The position numbers were made by a program, and so were the translations under genes. From NCBI RefSeq assembly GCF_010686655.1, contig NZ_JAAGVY010000006.1, positions 94,230 through 158,229 of the forward strand: a DNA stretch of 64,000 nt, read 5' to 3'. Shown here piece by piece: positions 27,662-37,199 of the stretch (positions are counted from its first letter, which is position 1; every line of letters starts with the position of its first letter). Below the pieces are notes generated by a model. It was not told where the DNA came from and searched no databases. It saw nothing but the letters and a program-made list of their open reading frames with translations. Source of the DNA: Cryomorpha ignava. GTDB lineage: Bacteria; Bacteroidota; Bacteroidia; Flavobacteriales_D; Cryomorphaceae.

Positions 27662-27696
27662 AAAAAAACTCCTGGCGCTGTCAGGAGTTTTTTTTT
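27662..27696 (+). terminator. Rho-independent terminator of the rplU-rpmA operon
   Basis: AACTCCTG paired with CAGGAGTT, 7-nt loop, followed by a run of T. It lies 17 bp after the rpmA stop. Confidence 0.93.
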
Positions 27697-27749
27697 GACC
27701 TTTAATTAGGTCAAATTTTGCTATTTTCGACCTTTGAAAAATAATACAA

Positions 27750-29027
27750 ATGCTTGAATTAAATTACCTGCGCGAAAACCGCGACGAAGCCGTAGAAAGG
27801 CTATCAAAACGCTGCAATGACAGCTATCCGAAACTTGTAGATAAGGCCATTGACCTAGACAGCAAACGCCGATCGCTTCAGGTTGAGCTCGATTCTCTGC
27901 TCGCCGAGCAGAATCTCGCATCAAAAGAGATTGGTAATTTAATGCAAAGTGGAAATCGTGATGCCGCCGAAGGTTTAAAGAGCCGGGTGGCAACACTAAA
28001 AACAAAATCGCAGGACTTAAAACAGACCCAAAACGATCTGGAAAAAGAGCTTTCAGATACGCTTTACCAAATTCCCAACGCACCCAATCAAGCAGTACCA
28101 AAAGGAAAATCTGAAACCGATAACGAAGAGATTTTTACCTATGGCGAACTACCGAAGCTACATGCAAATGCAGTACCTCATTGGGAATTGGCGTCGAAAT
28201 ACAATTTGATTGATTTTGAACTCGGCGTTAAAATTACGGGTGCCGGATTTCCGGTATATCGCGGCAAAGGTGCCCGATTGCAAAGGGCTTTGATCACCTT
28301 CTTCCTCGATGAAGCAAATAAAGCGGGATACGAAGAAGTAATTCCTCCGCTGGTTGTTAATGAGGCTTCAGGTTATGGCACAGGTCAGCTTCCCGATAAG
28401 GAAGGACAGATGTATTACATAAAGGAAGATGATTTTTATTTGATTCCAACTTCTGAAGTTCCACTTACAAATATTTATCGCGACGTAATCTTGAAAGAAG
28501 ATGAAATGCCGATTAAACACACCGCCTACACCCCATGTTTTAGACGTGAGGCGGGTTCTTACGGTAAGGATGTTCGTGGCCTGAATAGATTGCATCAGTT
28601 TGACAAAGTAGAAATTGTTCAAATTGCACATCCGGATCAGAGCTATCAGATACTCGATAAAATGATAGATCACATTAAAGACCTGCTCGAAAAACTTGAA
28701 TTGCCTTATAGAATTCTAAGGCTTTGTGGAGGTGATCTTGGCTTTGCATCAGCTATTACTTACGATTTTGAAGTATATTCTGCCGCACAGGATAAATGGC
28801 TGGAAGTAAGCTCGGTATCAAATTTTGAAACCTACCAAAGCAACAGGCTGAAATGCAGATTTAAAAACGACGAGATGAAAAAAACCCAGCTCGTGCATAC
28901 CCTAAATGGTTCTGCCCTTGCGCTTCCGCGAATATTGGCTGCGATATTAGAAAATCATCAAACAGAAGACGGGATTCAATTGCCCAAAATTCTTCATGAT
29001 TATACAGGATTTAAAACGATAGATTAA
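27750..29027 (+). CDS. serS: Seryl-tRNA synthetase
   Basis: Class II aminoacyl-tRNA synthetase, 425 residues. The N-terminal long antiparallel coiled coil (about 1-105) contacts the variable arm of tRNA-Ser. The catalytic core has motif 2 (TPCFRREAGSYGKDVRGLNR) and motif 3 (LNGSALALPRILAAILENHQ). TSEVPLTN is the serine-site loop. It starts a probable operon with a lipoprotein gene 1 bp downstream and a TPR gene that overlaps that one. Confidence 0.97.
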   Translation: MLELNYLRENRDEAVERLSKRCNDSYPKLVDKAIDLDSKRRSLQVELDSLLAEQNLASKEIGNLMQSGNRDAAEGLKSRVATLKTKSQDLKQTQNDLEKELSDTLYQIPNAPNQAVPKGKSETDNEEIFTYGELPKLHANAVPHWELASKYNLIDFELGVKITGAGFPVYRGKGARLQRALITFFLDEANKAGYEEVIPPLVVNEASGYGTGQLPDKEGQMYYIKEDDFYLIPTSEVPLTNIYRDVILKEDEMPIKHTAYTPCFRREAGSYGKDVRGLNRLHQFDKVEIVQIAHPDQSYQILDKMIDHIKDLLEKLELPYRILRLCGGDLGFASAITYDFEVYSAAQDKWLEVSSVSNFETYQSNRLKCRFKNDEMKKTQLVHTLNGSALALPRILAAILENHQTEDGIQLPKILHDYTGFKTID

Positions 29028-29028
29028 A

Positions 29029-29583
29029 ATGAGAATTGTTAAAGCTTTTGGCTTTATAGCCATTCTGGTATTAGTTAGTGCTTGCAATGAGACCAAATAC
29101 CCAAACGAAATTCAGACTGTAGATCGTTTGATTGCGCAAATAGACTCGGCTCAGAAAATTCACGCTGGAATTGATACTACAGGAATAAAAGAGGGAAATC
29201 GAATTTTTTCTCAAAAGTTCAATTTTGTAAAAGCCAATTATACCCAAACTGCCGACACGCTTCATCGCAAAGAAGCGCTATTAATTTCAAATTACCGTGA
29301 CCTTAAAAAGCCGTACGACAGGTTTAACGATCAATATTCAGTCAACGCGAAAGAGCTGGAATTTTCGAAAGGCCAACTGCTTGATTTGCGCCACGATTTG
29401 GAACACAATCTTTTAGACACTAACTTCGTTAAAAGAATGGTGGAATCTGAAATAGAAGCAACCGAAACCGTTGTGGCTGAAACCAAAAGATTAGAAAATG
29501 GTCGAAAAACCATGATTGAAAAAAATAACGAGTTAGAACCCAGAATAGACAGCCTAATAAATTATATAAAAACCAATCCTTGA
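29029..29583 (+). CDS. Coiled-coil lipoprotein, unknown function
   Basis: 184 residues. The signal peptide with lipobox LVSAC (cysteine about 19) is followed by a largely helical, charged protein with heptad-like stretches (about 100-175) predicted to form a coiled coil. No known domain. It begins 1 bp after serS, and its stop overlaps the start of the TPR protein gene (TTGA), so it is probably translated with that partner. An envelope role is likely; the specific function is unknown. Confidence 0.78.
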   Translation: MRIVKAFGFIAILVLVSACNETKYPNEIQTVDRLIAQIDSAQKIHAGIDTTGIKEGNRIFSQKFNFVKANYTQTADTLHRKEALLISNYRDLKKPYDRFNDQYSVNAKELEFSKGQLLDLRHDLEHNLLDTNFVKRMVESEIEATETVVAETKRLENGRKTMIEKNNELEPRIDSLINYIKTNP

Positions 29584-31442
29584 TACGTTTTGCCTTCATA
29601 TTTTCTTTTTTTATTCTGTGTGGACAGGTTGATGTGCAAGCGCAGCAGGGCACTACTGATGAGCAGCTTGCAGGCTACTATCTGGATACAGGAGAATACC
29701 AAAAGGCTCTGCTTTATTATGAAAAGCTCTATGGAGAGAATCCCAAGGCGAGCAATTATGAAGGGCTGCTAACTTGCTATACCAAGCTTGAAAATTACAA
29801 AGAAGCTGAAAAACTGGTCAAAAAACAGCTTAAAAAATTCAGTTCCAACACCTATTATATTGATTTGGGTACTATTTATGAGGCCCAGGGAAAAGAATCG
29901 GATGCCAACAGCGCTTATAGAGATGCCATAACCAATCTTCCTGAAAGCCAAGGACTGGTAATAAGAACTGCCAATGAATTTATAAGAAGAAACAAACTTG
30001 ATCTTGCTTTAGAAACTTATCAATACGGTAAAAAAATCCTTGCCGGCAGGTATCCGTTTAGCTACGAAATAGCCGGCTTATACGGAAGCATGGGCGACAC
30101 CCAGAAAATGATAAGCGAGTATCTTGATCTGATAGAATTTAATGAGGCCTATCTTCAAACGGTTCAAAATGCCCTGGGTAGAAGTATTGATTTTGAGAGC
30201 AGCACAGAAAATGTAGACCTTCTGCGCAATGAATTGCTAAGAAGGGTTCAAAAAGATCCGGCATCGACCACTTATGGCGAAATGCTGACGTGGCTATTTC
30301 TCCAACAGCGCGATTTCAATTCGGCTTTTGTACAGCTTAAAGCTATTGATAAAAGGCTGAATGAAGACGGAGCAAGAATTTTGAATCTGGCAAATTTATG
30401 TACCAACAATCAGGAGTACAATGTAGCCGAGAAATGCTATAATTATTTGATTGAAAAAGGGGCTGCAAATAAATATTACAATTACGCCAGAGCCGGTGTG
30501 CTTAAATCGAGATTTGAGAAACTGCGCACTGTATATCCACCCGATACAATGGCGCTAAAAACATTGCGAAAAGATTACACTTCTACTCTCAATGAGTTGG
30601 GCAGCGTTTACGAAACGGTAGGTATGCTTCGTCAGAAAGCCCAACTTGAAGCGTATTATCTTGATAATTTGGAAGGTGCTAATGTTACGCTTAATGAAGC
30701 TTTAGACACTCCAGCGCTATACCCTGAAGTTGCAGCAGAGATTAAACTCGAACTGGCGCGGATACTTATAGCCCGCGATTATATTTGGGATGCATCACTT
30801 CTAAGCTCACAGGTTGATAAAGATTTCAAAAACGACATGCTGGGCTATGAAGCCAAATTATTGAATGCAAAGATTAGCTACTACACCGGCGATTTTGACT
30901 GGGCGCAGGCGCAGTTGGACATTCTTAAAGGCTCCACTTCAAAATTGATAAGCAACGATGCCATGGAGCTCTCACTGCTCATTACTGACAATATGAACAT
31001 GGATACGATTTACGAACCCATGATACTGTTTGCCAATGCAGATCTTCTCACTGTTCAACATAAGTTTCCGGAGGCAATTGTCATTTTAGACAGCATTTTA
31101 ACAACTTGGCCGGGTCATGCACTTACCGACGAAATATTGCTCCAACGCGCAAAAATAGCTGAAGAAAAATACGATTACGAAGAGGCTATCACCTTCTACC
31201 AAAGGATTATAATTGAATATTATTTTGGAATAAGTGCCGACAATGCCTTATTCAGAATGGCCGATCTTTATGAAAACAAACTCAAAGACCCCGAAAAAGC
31301 ACAGGAATATTACAAGCAGCTCATGGTCGATTTTCCCGGCAGTCTTTATGTTGTAGAAGCCCGAAAACGATTTAGAGCCATTCGCGGCGACGCGCCCAAT
31401 CAGGAAATCCGTGAAATAACGCCGGATAGTAAGGTTAATTAG
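29580..31442 (+). CDS. Secreted/periplasmic tetratricopeptide repeat protein
   Basis: 620 residues. The signal peptide (FAFIFSFFILCGQVDVQAQ) is followed by TPR-type helical repeats along most of the length. The clearest are YYLDTGEYQKALLYYEKLYG (about 31-50), the KLENYKEAEKLVKKQLKKF unit, and a C-terminal set (YDYEEAITFYQRIIIEYYFG; DPEKAQEYYKQLMVDFPGS). It is likely a protein-protein scaffold in the envelope. The start is TTG at 29580 sharing TTGA with the upstream stop; the signal peptide fits this start, and no in-frame ATG is nearby. Confidence 0.85.
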   Translation: MIRFAFIFSFFILCGQVDVQAQQGTTDEQLAGYYLDTGEYQKALLYYEKLYGENPKASNYEGLLTCYTKLENYKEAEKLVKKQLKKFSSNTYYIDLGTIYEAQGKESDANSAYRDAITNLPESQGLVIRTANEFIRRNKLDLALETYQYGKKILAGRYPFSYEIAGLYGSMGDTQKMISEYLDLIEFNEAYLQTVQNALGRSIDFESSTENVDLLRNELLRRVQKDPASTTYGEMLTWLFLQQRDFNSAFVQLKAIDKRLNEDGARILNLANLCTNNQEYNVAEKCYNYLIEKGAANKYYNYARAGVLKSRFEKLRTVYPPDTMALKTLRKDYTSTLNELGSVYETVGMLRQKAQLEAYYLDNLEGANVTLNEALDTPALYPEVAAEIKLELARILIARDYIWDASLLSSQVDKDFKNDMLGYEAKLLNAKISYYTGDFDWAQAQLDILKGSTSKLISNDAMELSLLITDNMNMDTIYEPMILFANADLLTVQHKFPEAIVILDSILTTWPGHALTDEILLQRAKIAEEKYDYEEAITFYQRIIIEYYFGISADNALFRMADLYENKLKDPEKAQEYYKQLMVDFPGSLYVVEARKRFRAIRGDAPNQEIREITPDSKVN

Positions 31443-31535
31443 CTGCAAGTTATAAAGGAATAATTGGGGTACGTTTTAACCGCAAAGACGCCAAGTAAGC
31501 GCGAAGAGCGCAGAGAGAATACTAACCTTGCAGCT
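31441..31535. repeat. Small repeat element bounded by 9-bp inverted ends
   Basis: AGCTGCAAG (31441-31449, overlapping the TPR gene stop codon) is the exact inverse of CTTGCAGCT at 31527-31535. Between them lies an A/G-rich stretch (31481-31517) with near-copies CGCAAAGACGC and CGCGAAGAGCGC, a word often seen in Bacteroidota intergenic repeats. Confidence 0.65.
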
Positions 31536-31676
31536 TCCCAATTTAAACTCCCTATGCATTCTGCGCGATATTTGTGTAATATTTTTGCTTAATTTTTCAC
31601 GATTGGTAATTTTTAAATGTGTTTAAGAGATCGTTACACTACACTCGCGGTTTAAAATATGTACAACCTCACTAAC

Positions 31677-32372
31677 CTACTTATGCAGATGCACCTGCTC
31701 TACCTGCCTAACCGCTCCCAGCATAATGAGCAGCTGCGCCAACCCATAAGTCGCCATAATCAAGACATGATTATTGGGTAGTTGATGCACAAACTTATTC
31801 CAAGCCAAAAAACTATCTGAAGCCACAAAAAGCGCCGCTCCCACTACGATCAACCAGAAGCTATTCCGGCCTACTCTCCCATGCCGATTTACAGCCATAA
31901 GCAGCATAAGCGTAAGTGCCGCAGTGTAAAGAATTACAGGGCCAATGAGCGATCCTACATGTTCTTTAATTTCTCTGAAGAACATAATTCCGTATCCCAA
32001 AACCAGAACCATTACCCATCCCTGCCGTTTGATCAGCGGGATTTCATGATTGTTTAAGTACGTAATTGTAAATGCCCAGAGATAAAATACATGTCCGATT
32101 AAAAACGAAACCAAACCCGCGATAAAGTATCCGTTGTGTAGGTATTGAAACATTAAAAACACATCGCCGCCAAGCGAGAATAGCAAACCCAGAAGAATGA
32201 GATTTCTGAATTTCCCGACTTTTTTATTTTTGGTAGCAAACAGAAAAAAAAGAATTAACGAAACCAGAAGCGCCGGTTTTGAGCACATTTCAATTTCTGT
32301 GTATCCTGACGATCCGGCGTATAGATGCACGCTTAAAATAACCGCATAGATCAGAATAAAAATCCTTTTCAA
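31677..32372 (-). CDS. Lysoplasmalogenase family protein (YhhN)
   Basis: 231-residue membrane protein with about eight hydrophobic helices. Family members hydrolyse the vinyl ether bond of lysoplasmalogens. Conserved acidic positions are seen in SLGGDVFLMF (after TM3) and VASDSFLAWNKFV near the end, as in YhhN/TMEM86 proteins. It starts at TTG 32372, overlapping the stop of the upstream hydroxylase gene (TTGA), so the two are likely co-translated. This pairs lipid hydroxylation/desaturation with ether-lipid turnover. Confidence 0.85.
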   Translation of the reverse strand: MKRIFILIYAVILSVHLYAGSSGYTEIEMCSKPALLVSLILFFLFATKNKKVGKFRNLILLGLLFSLGGDVFLMFQYLHNGYFIAGLVSFLIGHVFYLWAFTITYLNNHEIPLIKRQGWVMVLVLGYGIMFFREIKEHVGSLIGPVILYTAALTLMLLMAVNRHGRVGRNSFWLIVVGAALFVASDSFLAWNKFVHQLPNNHVLIMATYGLAQLLIMLGAVRQVEQVHLHK

Positions 32373-33598
32373 TCTGCGGGTGCCAGTTTGTGAAACTTGA
32401 TTTTGAAAATTGCCCCGATCGAAATAACTGCAACTAGGCTTAGGGCAATGGGTAGCCAGAGTGGAGCCAATTCAATGGAATATATATAGAAAGCCAGACC
32501 AATGGTTATAAAAAATCGGATAAACTCAAGCTTAATGGCCAGAATCTTATTTTCGAAAAGCATACCTACTGCCGCGACAGAATATATTATGAGGGCGGCA
32601 ATGAGCAATTGTAACGACACTTCGTATCTGGAAAGGGTAAACAAAAATAAAGCTGTAAAACCCAGAATAACAACATACTGACCAAACAAGTAAAAATTAA
32701 GTGTAGGCGACACTGCTATGTCGAACTTGCGATATGCGTTGCGGTCTACTTCTTTGGGAGCCTGAAAACCACCCATCTCTTTTGGGTACCAGCCCGGCTT
32801 GGCAAAAGTGAATTTAAGCTTATTCCAAAAACCGGGTATCGTTTTTAATTCCCTGAAAAGGAGAACAAACGGCTGAATATTTGCCATTACCGGATTCCAT
32901 GAATTAACAGGAGTAGTAATTCCATAAATCGGACGCTCCTCTTCTTCCTGAAAAGTCCCAAAGAATCTGTCCCAAATCATCAAGCTTCCGGCATGGTTGC
33001 GATCAATGTATTTTGGATTTACGCCATGGTGCACCCTGTGATGGGAAGGCGTATTGAAAACATACGAAAACCACCGCGGCATTTTTTCAATAACCTCGGT
33101 GTGAATCCAAAATTGATAAAGGAGATTGAAAGCGCCGATAAGTAGAAACCATTCTGTTTTAAACCCGATGATGGCCAAAGGAAAATAGAAATAAAACGTA
33201 AACATTTTTTGAAAAACGCTTTGCCTCAGTGCTACCGACAAATTGTAATCTTCACTTTGATGGTGAACGACATGGCCGAGCCAAAACAAGTTTACTTCAT
33301 GGCTCATTCTGTGGGCCCAATAATAACAGAGATCAACACCAAGAAAACAGACCAAAATCCAATACCAGGTTGTTTCAAACTCGAAAATCGCAAAATGAGT
33401 AAAAACAAAATGGTACGCTGCAACAGTAAAAACCTTCGCAAAAACACCCGTAAGCTGCTCTACAATTCCGCAGCTCATATTCGTAACTGCATCGCTAAGT
33501 CGATATATTTTCTTGTCTTTATAGTATCCATAGGCCACCTCCATCCCGATAAGGATAAAAAATATGGGTATAGAAAGAATAACAGGATTGAGACTCAT
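32369..33598 (-). CDS. Sterol desaturase / fatty acid hydroxylase family protein
   Basis: 409-residue membrane di-iron enzyme. The histidine boxes are WAHRMSHE, VVHHQSEDYN and the later HRVHHGVNPKYIDRNH, the standard FA-hydroxylase pattern. They sit between N-terminal TM segments and a C-terminal part with four or more additional hydrophobic helices, longer than the minimal family (about 280). The substrate is unknown; it probably modifies membrane lipids or hopanoid/ether-lipid chains. Operon with lysoplasmalogenase (4-bp overlap). Confidence 0.9.
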   Translation of the reverse strand: MSLNPVILSIPIFFILIGMEVAYGYYKDKKIYRLSDAVTNMSCGIVEQLTGVFAKVFTVAAYHFVFTHFAIFEFETTWYWILVCFLGVDLCYYWAHRMSHEVNLFWLGHVVHHQSEDYNLSVALRQSVFQKMFTFYFYFPLAIIGFKTEWFLLIGAFNLLYQFWIHTEVIEKMPRWFSYVFNTPSHHRVHHGVNPKYIDRNHAGSLMIWDRFFGTFQEEEERPIYGITTPVNSWNPVMANIQPFVLLFRELKTIPGFWNKLKFTFAKPGWYPKEMGGFQAPKEVDRNAYRKFDIAVSPTLNFYLFGQYVVILGFTALFLFTLSRYEVSLQLLIAALIIYSVAAVGMLFENKILAIKLEFIRFFITIGLAFYIYSIELAPLWLPIALSLVAVISIGAIFKIKFHKLAPAD

Positions 33599-33689
33599 GG
33601 GCTTTAATGAAAGTCAAATTTACAAAATACTAAGATCGTATTCAATATAAGAAGTTAGTAAATCTCCATTTCGTTAAAATCGGATGGCT

Positions 33690-33697
33690 TACCTTTG
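33690..33697 (+). promoter_or_regulatory. Promoter -7 box for DUF4286-rsmA
   Basis: TACCTTTG matches TAnnTTTG and lies 25 nt before the ATG at 33723. Confidence 0.5.
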
Positions 33698-33722
33698 CAT
33701 TCTCATTTTTTAAAGCCCAAAT

Positions 33723-34043
33723 ATGATTCTTTACAACGTTACCGTAAATGTAGATGCCGACGTACACGACGAGTGGCTTGAATGGATGAAAGAAATTCAC
33801 ATGCCAGATGTTCTCGCCACGGGTATGTTTGTAGAGAGCAAGCTTGCGCGAATACTCGCCGAAGAAGCAGGTGGTAAGGCATACAGCGTTCAATATTTTG
33901 CGAAAAGCATGGACGAATACGGCAAATACATGGAAGAATTTGCTCCAAAACTTCAGGCCGAACACGAAGAGAAATTTAGTGGTAAAATCGCTTCTTTCAG
34001 AACTTTACTTCATGTAGTGCATCAGCTCAATGAAAAGGGTTAA
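33723..34043 (+). CDS. DUF4286 family protein
   Basis: 106-residue soluble protein. It begins MILYNVTVNVDADVHDEWL and contains the EIHMPDVLATGMF segment typical of this small ferredoxin-like family. Function unknown. The gene overlaps rsmA by 14 bp and drives it from a shared -7 box, so it may be linked to rRNA methylation timing, although that is only context. Confidence 0.88.
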   Translation: MILYNVTVNVDADVHDEWLEWMKEIHMPDVLATGMFVESKLARILAEEAGGKAYSVQYFAKSMDEYGKYMEEFAPKLQAEHEEKFSGKIASFRTLLHVVHQLNEKG

Positions 34044-34821
34044 ACCCAAAAAGCATCTCGGCCAGCATTTCCTGACCGATGAAAGCATTGCGGCTAATCT
34101 TGCAGGCGCTATAAGTCGGCATCATGGAGTATCGCGCGTCTTAGAAATAGGCCCAGGAACTGGAATTCTTACGCGTGCGCTCCAGAACAGGAATTTTGAT
34201 GAACTTAAAATCATTGAAATTGACCTGGAGTCTATTGAGTTCCTATACGAATACCATCCCGAAATAAGCGCGGATATTATTCAGGGCGACTTTCTGAAAA
34301 TAGAACTTGAACCCATTTTTAATGGAGAGAAGTATATTCTGGCTGGCAATTTCCCATACAATATTTCATCACAAATACTCTTTCGCTTATTCGAGAATCG
34401 CGAGTTGATCCCTGAATTGGTAGGAATGTTTCAACGCGAAGTGGCTAAGAGAATCGCCTCTGGGCCGGGAAGTAAGGAATACGGTATTTTGAGCGTTTTG
34501 CTTCAGATTTATTACGATGTAGAATATCTCTTTACAGTCGATGAAGATGTTTTTGACCCCCCGCCAAAAGTAAAAAGTGGTGTGATTAAGCTTACTCGCA
34601 ACGAAAGAACGGCTTTACCGATTGGCGACAACTTTATGAAAATGGTTGTCAAAGCTGCTTTCAATCAACGCCGCAAAACATTGCGCAATAGTTTAAAAGG
34701 AGTTCTTGCCGGCAAAGAGCTTGCCCTTGAAGAAGACATTCTTCACTTGCGCCCGGAACAATTATCGCCCGAAACGTTTATAACACTGGCTACGGCAATT
34801 CACAAAACAATGAATTCTTAA
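34030..34821 (+). CDS. rsmA: 16S rRNA (adenine1518-N6/adenine1519-N6)-dimethyltransferase
   Basis: 263-residue SAM-dependent methylase (KsgA) that dimethylates two adjacent adenines near the 3' end of 16S rRNA during 30S maturation. Motifs: N-terminal KPKKHLGQHFLTD, SAM loop VLEIGPGTGILTRAL, catalytic NFPYNIS, and a C-terminal VKAAFNQRRKTLRNSLKG. The length is normal. It begins inside the last codons of the DUF4286 gene. Confidence 0.97.
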   Translation: MKRVKPKKHLGQHFLTDESIAANLAGAISRHHGVSRVLEIGPGTGILTRALQNRNFDELKIIEIDLESIEFLYEYHPEISADIIQGDFLKIELEPIFNGEKYILAGNFPYNISSQILFRLFENRELIPELVGMFQREVAKRIASGPGSKEYGILSVLLQIYYDVEYLFTVDEDVFDPPPKVKSGVIKLTRNERTALPIGDNFMKMVVKAAFNQRRKTLRNSLKGVLAGKELALEEDILHLRPEQLSPETFITLATAIHKTMNS

Positions 34822-34860
34822 AGAATAGGCTTATTGCGCATTCTGCCAACCGCTTTTTTA

Positions 34861-34868
34861 TATTTTTG
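34861..34868 (+). promoter_or_regulatory. Promoter -7 box for mgtE
   Basis: TATTTTTG matches TAnnTTTG, 25 nt before the mgtE ATG. Confidence 0.5.
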
Positions 34869-34893
34869 CCTTACAGTCTAAAGCCATCGAAAA

Positions 34894-36261
34894 ATGCAGT
34901 TCGAGCTCACAAAAGAATATCTGGAAATACTCCGCGAGTCCATTGACAACGGCAGAGACAGCTTTCTAAGGGAAGAGCTTAGCGATATGCACCCGGCAGA
35001 TATTGCCGAAATTTTCGACAAGCTAAGAATTGGCGAGACGACTTATCTTTTCAAATTACTGGAAAAAGAGCAGTCGGCAGAGGTAATGATTGAGCTTGAT
35101 GAAAGCGACCGTGAAAAGCTACTTTCAACCCTTACATCCAAAGAGATTGCCGAGCAGGTAATTGACAATATTGATTCGGATGATGCGGCCGATGTACTCT
35201 CTGAACTATCTGAAGAAAAGCAGTTTGAGGTAATATCGTACATTACCGACGATGAGCAGCGAAGCGACATTCGCGACCTGCTACGCTACCACGAAGATAC
35301 AGCAGGTGGTATTATGGCCAAAGAGTTGGTGAAGGTGAAAAGCACCTGGACGATAGCCCGCGGAATACGCGAAATGCGCAAACAAGCCGAAGGGGTAGAT
35401 CAGGTTTATTCCATCTACGTTACCGATGAAGACGATCGTTTGTTGGGCACACTTTCACTAAAGAAACTTCTCTTTTCGTCTTCATCCATAAAAACGCTCA
35501 TTGCCGATATTTTCGAAGATCAGCAAATGACTTATGCCTATCCTGATACGTCGAGTGAAGATTGTGCGCAGCTTATGGATAAGTACGATCTGGTAGTAAT
35601 GCCAGTTGTAGATCACGATATGAAATTAATCGGACGTATTACAATCGATGATGTGGTGGATGTAATGAAAGAAGAAGCCGAAAAAGATTACCAGTTAGCT
35701 TCGGGTATTTCAGAATCGGTAGAAAATGATGCCACTGTATGGCTGCACACCCGTTCCCGCCTGCCCTGGCTGCTTATCGCATTATGCGGTGGGCTGCTTG
35801 TATCTAAAGTAATTGGACTCTTTGAAGATGAGCTCGCCAAAGTTGCAATGCTTATGATTTTTATTCCGCTCATCGCGGCTATGGGTGGAAATGTCGGCGT
35901 TCAATCTTCGGCCATAGTAGTACAAGGCCTTGCCAATAAAAGTGTGAGCATGGATAATATTTTTCGCCGTTTGCTAAAAGAATTTGCCATCGCCTGTTTA
36001 AATGGCATCATCTGCGCAATCCTCCTTTTTACCTACACCTGGTTTTTTTTAGACTCCAACGCACTTAGCTATACCGTTAGCATTTCACTCTTTTCGGTTA
36101 TTGTTATTGCCGGTCTTTTTGGCACCATAATTCCATTGGTTCTCAACGCATTAAAAATTGATCCAGCACTCGCCACGGGGCCATTTATTACAACATCAAA
36201 CGATTTAATCGGCCTGTCAATTTACTTCTTTTGGGCTCACCAATTTTTTATGGTCATATAA
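34894..36261 (+). CDS. mgtE: Magnesium transporter MgtE
   Basis: 455-residue Mg2+ channel. An acidic N-domain of superhelical repeats (about 1-135) comes first, then two CBS domains (about 140-260). Five C-terminal TM helices carry IPLIAAMGGNVGVQSSAI, the pore-lining region, and the late LATGPFITTSNDLIGLSIYF with the conserved aspartate. The N and CBS domains sense cytosolic Mg2+ and gate the pore. Its stop overlaps the next start by 1 bp (TAATG). Confidence 0.95.
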   Translation: MQFELTKEYLEILRESIDNGRDSFLREELSDMHPADIAEIFDKLRIGETTYLFKLLEKEQSAEVMIELDESDREKLLSTLTSKEIAEQVIDNIDSDDAADVLSELSEEKQFEVISYITDDEQRSDIRDLLRYHEDTAGGIMAKELVKVKSTWTIARGIREMRKQAEGVDQVYSIYVTDEDDRLLGTLSLKKLLFSSSSIKTLIADIFEDQQMTYAYPDTSSEDCAQLMDKYDLVVMPVVDHDMKLIGRITIDDVVDVMKEEAEKDYQLASGISESVENDATVWLHTRSRLPWLLIALCGGLLVSKVIGLFEDELAKVAMLMIFIPLIAAMGGNVGVQSSAIVVQGLANKSVSMDNIFRRLLKEFAIACLNGIICAILLFTYTWFFLDSNALSYTVSISLFSVIVIAGLFGTIIPLVLNALKIDPALATGPFITTSNDLIGLSIYFFWAHQFFMVI

Positions 36262-37199
36262 TGCGCGTACTTTTTCTGGATATTGTTCATCCCATATTAG
36301 AAAAAATGCTCACGGTAAATGGTTTTAACTGCGAGCACAATTACACCTGCACCTACGACGATGCATTAAAATTAATTCCCGATTATGAAGGTCTGATAAT
36401 CAGAAGCCGAATTCCTGTCGACGCTAAATTTATTGCTTCCGCGAAATCTTTAAAGTTTATTGCACGCAGTGGTGCCGGTCTTGAAAATATAGATTTAAAT
36501 GCTGCCGCTTCCGCGAATATTGACGTGTTTAACTCACCTGAAGGCAATATGGATGCCGTGGGCGAACAGGCAATTGGGATGCTGCTCATGCTGTTTAACA
36601 AGCTTAACTTTGCCGATCTCGAAGTACGAAATGGTGAATGGAACAGAGAAGAAAATCGTGGTATTGAACTGGCCGGAAAAACGGTAGGGATTATCGGTTT
36701 TGGATTTATGGGTTCCGCTTTCGCGAAAAAACTAAGCGGATTTGGATGCACTATTCTGGTTTATGACAAGTACAAAACTGGCTATGCACCGGATTACGTG
36801 AAGGAAGTTAGTCTGGAATATTTACAGCAAAACGCCGACATTATCTCTCTTCACTTGCCTTTAAGCGTAGAAACAGAGTATTACGTAGATGAGAAATTTA
36901 TCGATGCTTGTCAAAAACCATTTTACCTTATCAATACGGCTCGCGGCCGGCATGTAAAAACTTCAGCATTATTAAGTAGTTTGGCTTCCGCCAAAGTATT
37001 GGGTGCCTGTTTGGATGTGCTCGAATACGAGAAAAAGTCGTTTGAAAAATTGAGTTTTTCAGATTTGCCGGATGATTTTAAAACACTTGCTTCTTTAAAA
37101 CAGGTTGTTCTGAGTCCACATGTCGCGGGCTGGACGGTTGAATCTTATGAAAAGCTTTCGCTTTACTTGGCTGAGAAGATTTTGGGGGCTGGATATTAG
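36261..37199 (+). CDS. D-2-hydroxyacid dehydrogenase (phosphoglycerate dehydrogenase-like)
   Basis: 312-residue NAD-dependent dehydrogenase. The Rossmann motif is VGIIGFGFMGSAFAKKL. Catalytic residues are R in NTARGRHV, E in DVLEYEKKSF and H in VLSPHVAGWT. There is no ACT domain, so it is the short type; the reaction may be 3-phosphoglycerate oxidation for serine synthesis or another 2-hydroxyacid. The start ATG at 36261 overlaps the mgtE stop; the frame extends 10 codons upstream inside mgtE but without family similarity. Confidence 0.88.
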   Translation: MRVLFLDIVHPILEKMLTVNGFNCEHNYTCTYDDALKLIPDYEGLIIRSRIPVDAKFIASAKSLKFIARSGAGLENIDLNAAASANIDVFNSPEGNMDAVGEQAIGMLLMLFNKLNFADLEVRNGEWNREENRGIELAGKTVGIIGFGFMGSAFAKKLSGFGCTILVYDKYKTGYAPDYVKEVSLEYLQQNADIISLHLPLSVETEYYVDEKFIDACQKPFYLINTARGRHVKTSALLSSLASAKVLGACLDVLEYEKKSFEKLSFSDLPDDFKTLASLKQVVLSPHVAGWTVESYEKLSLYLAEKILGAGY

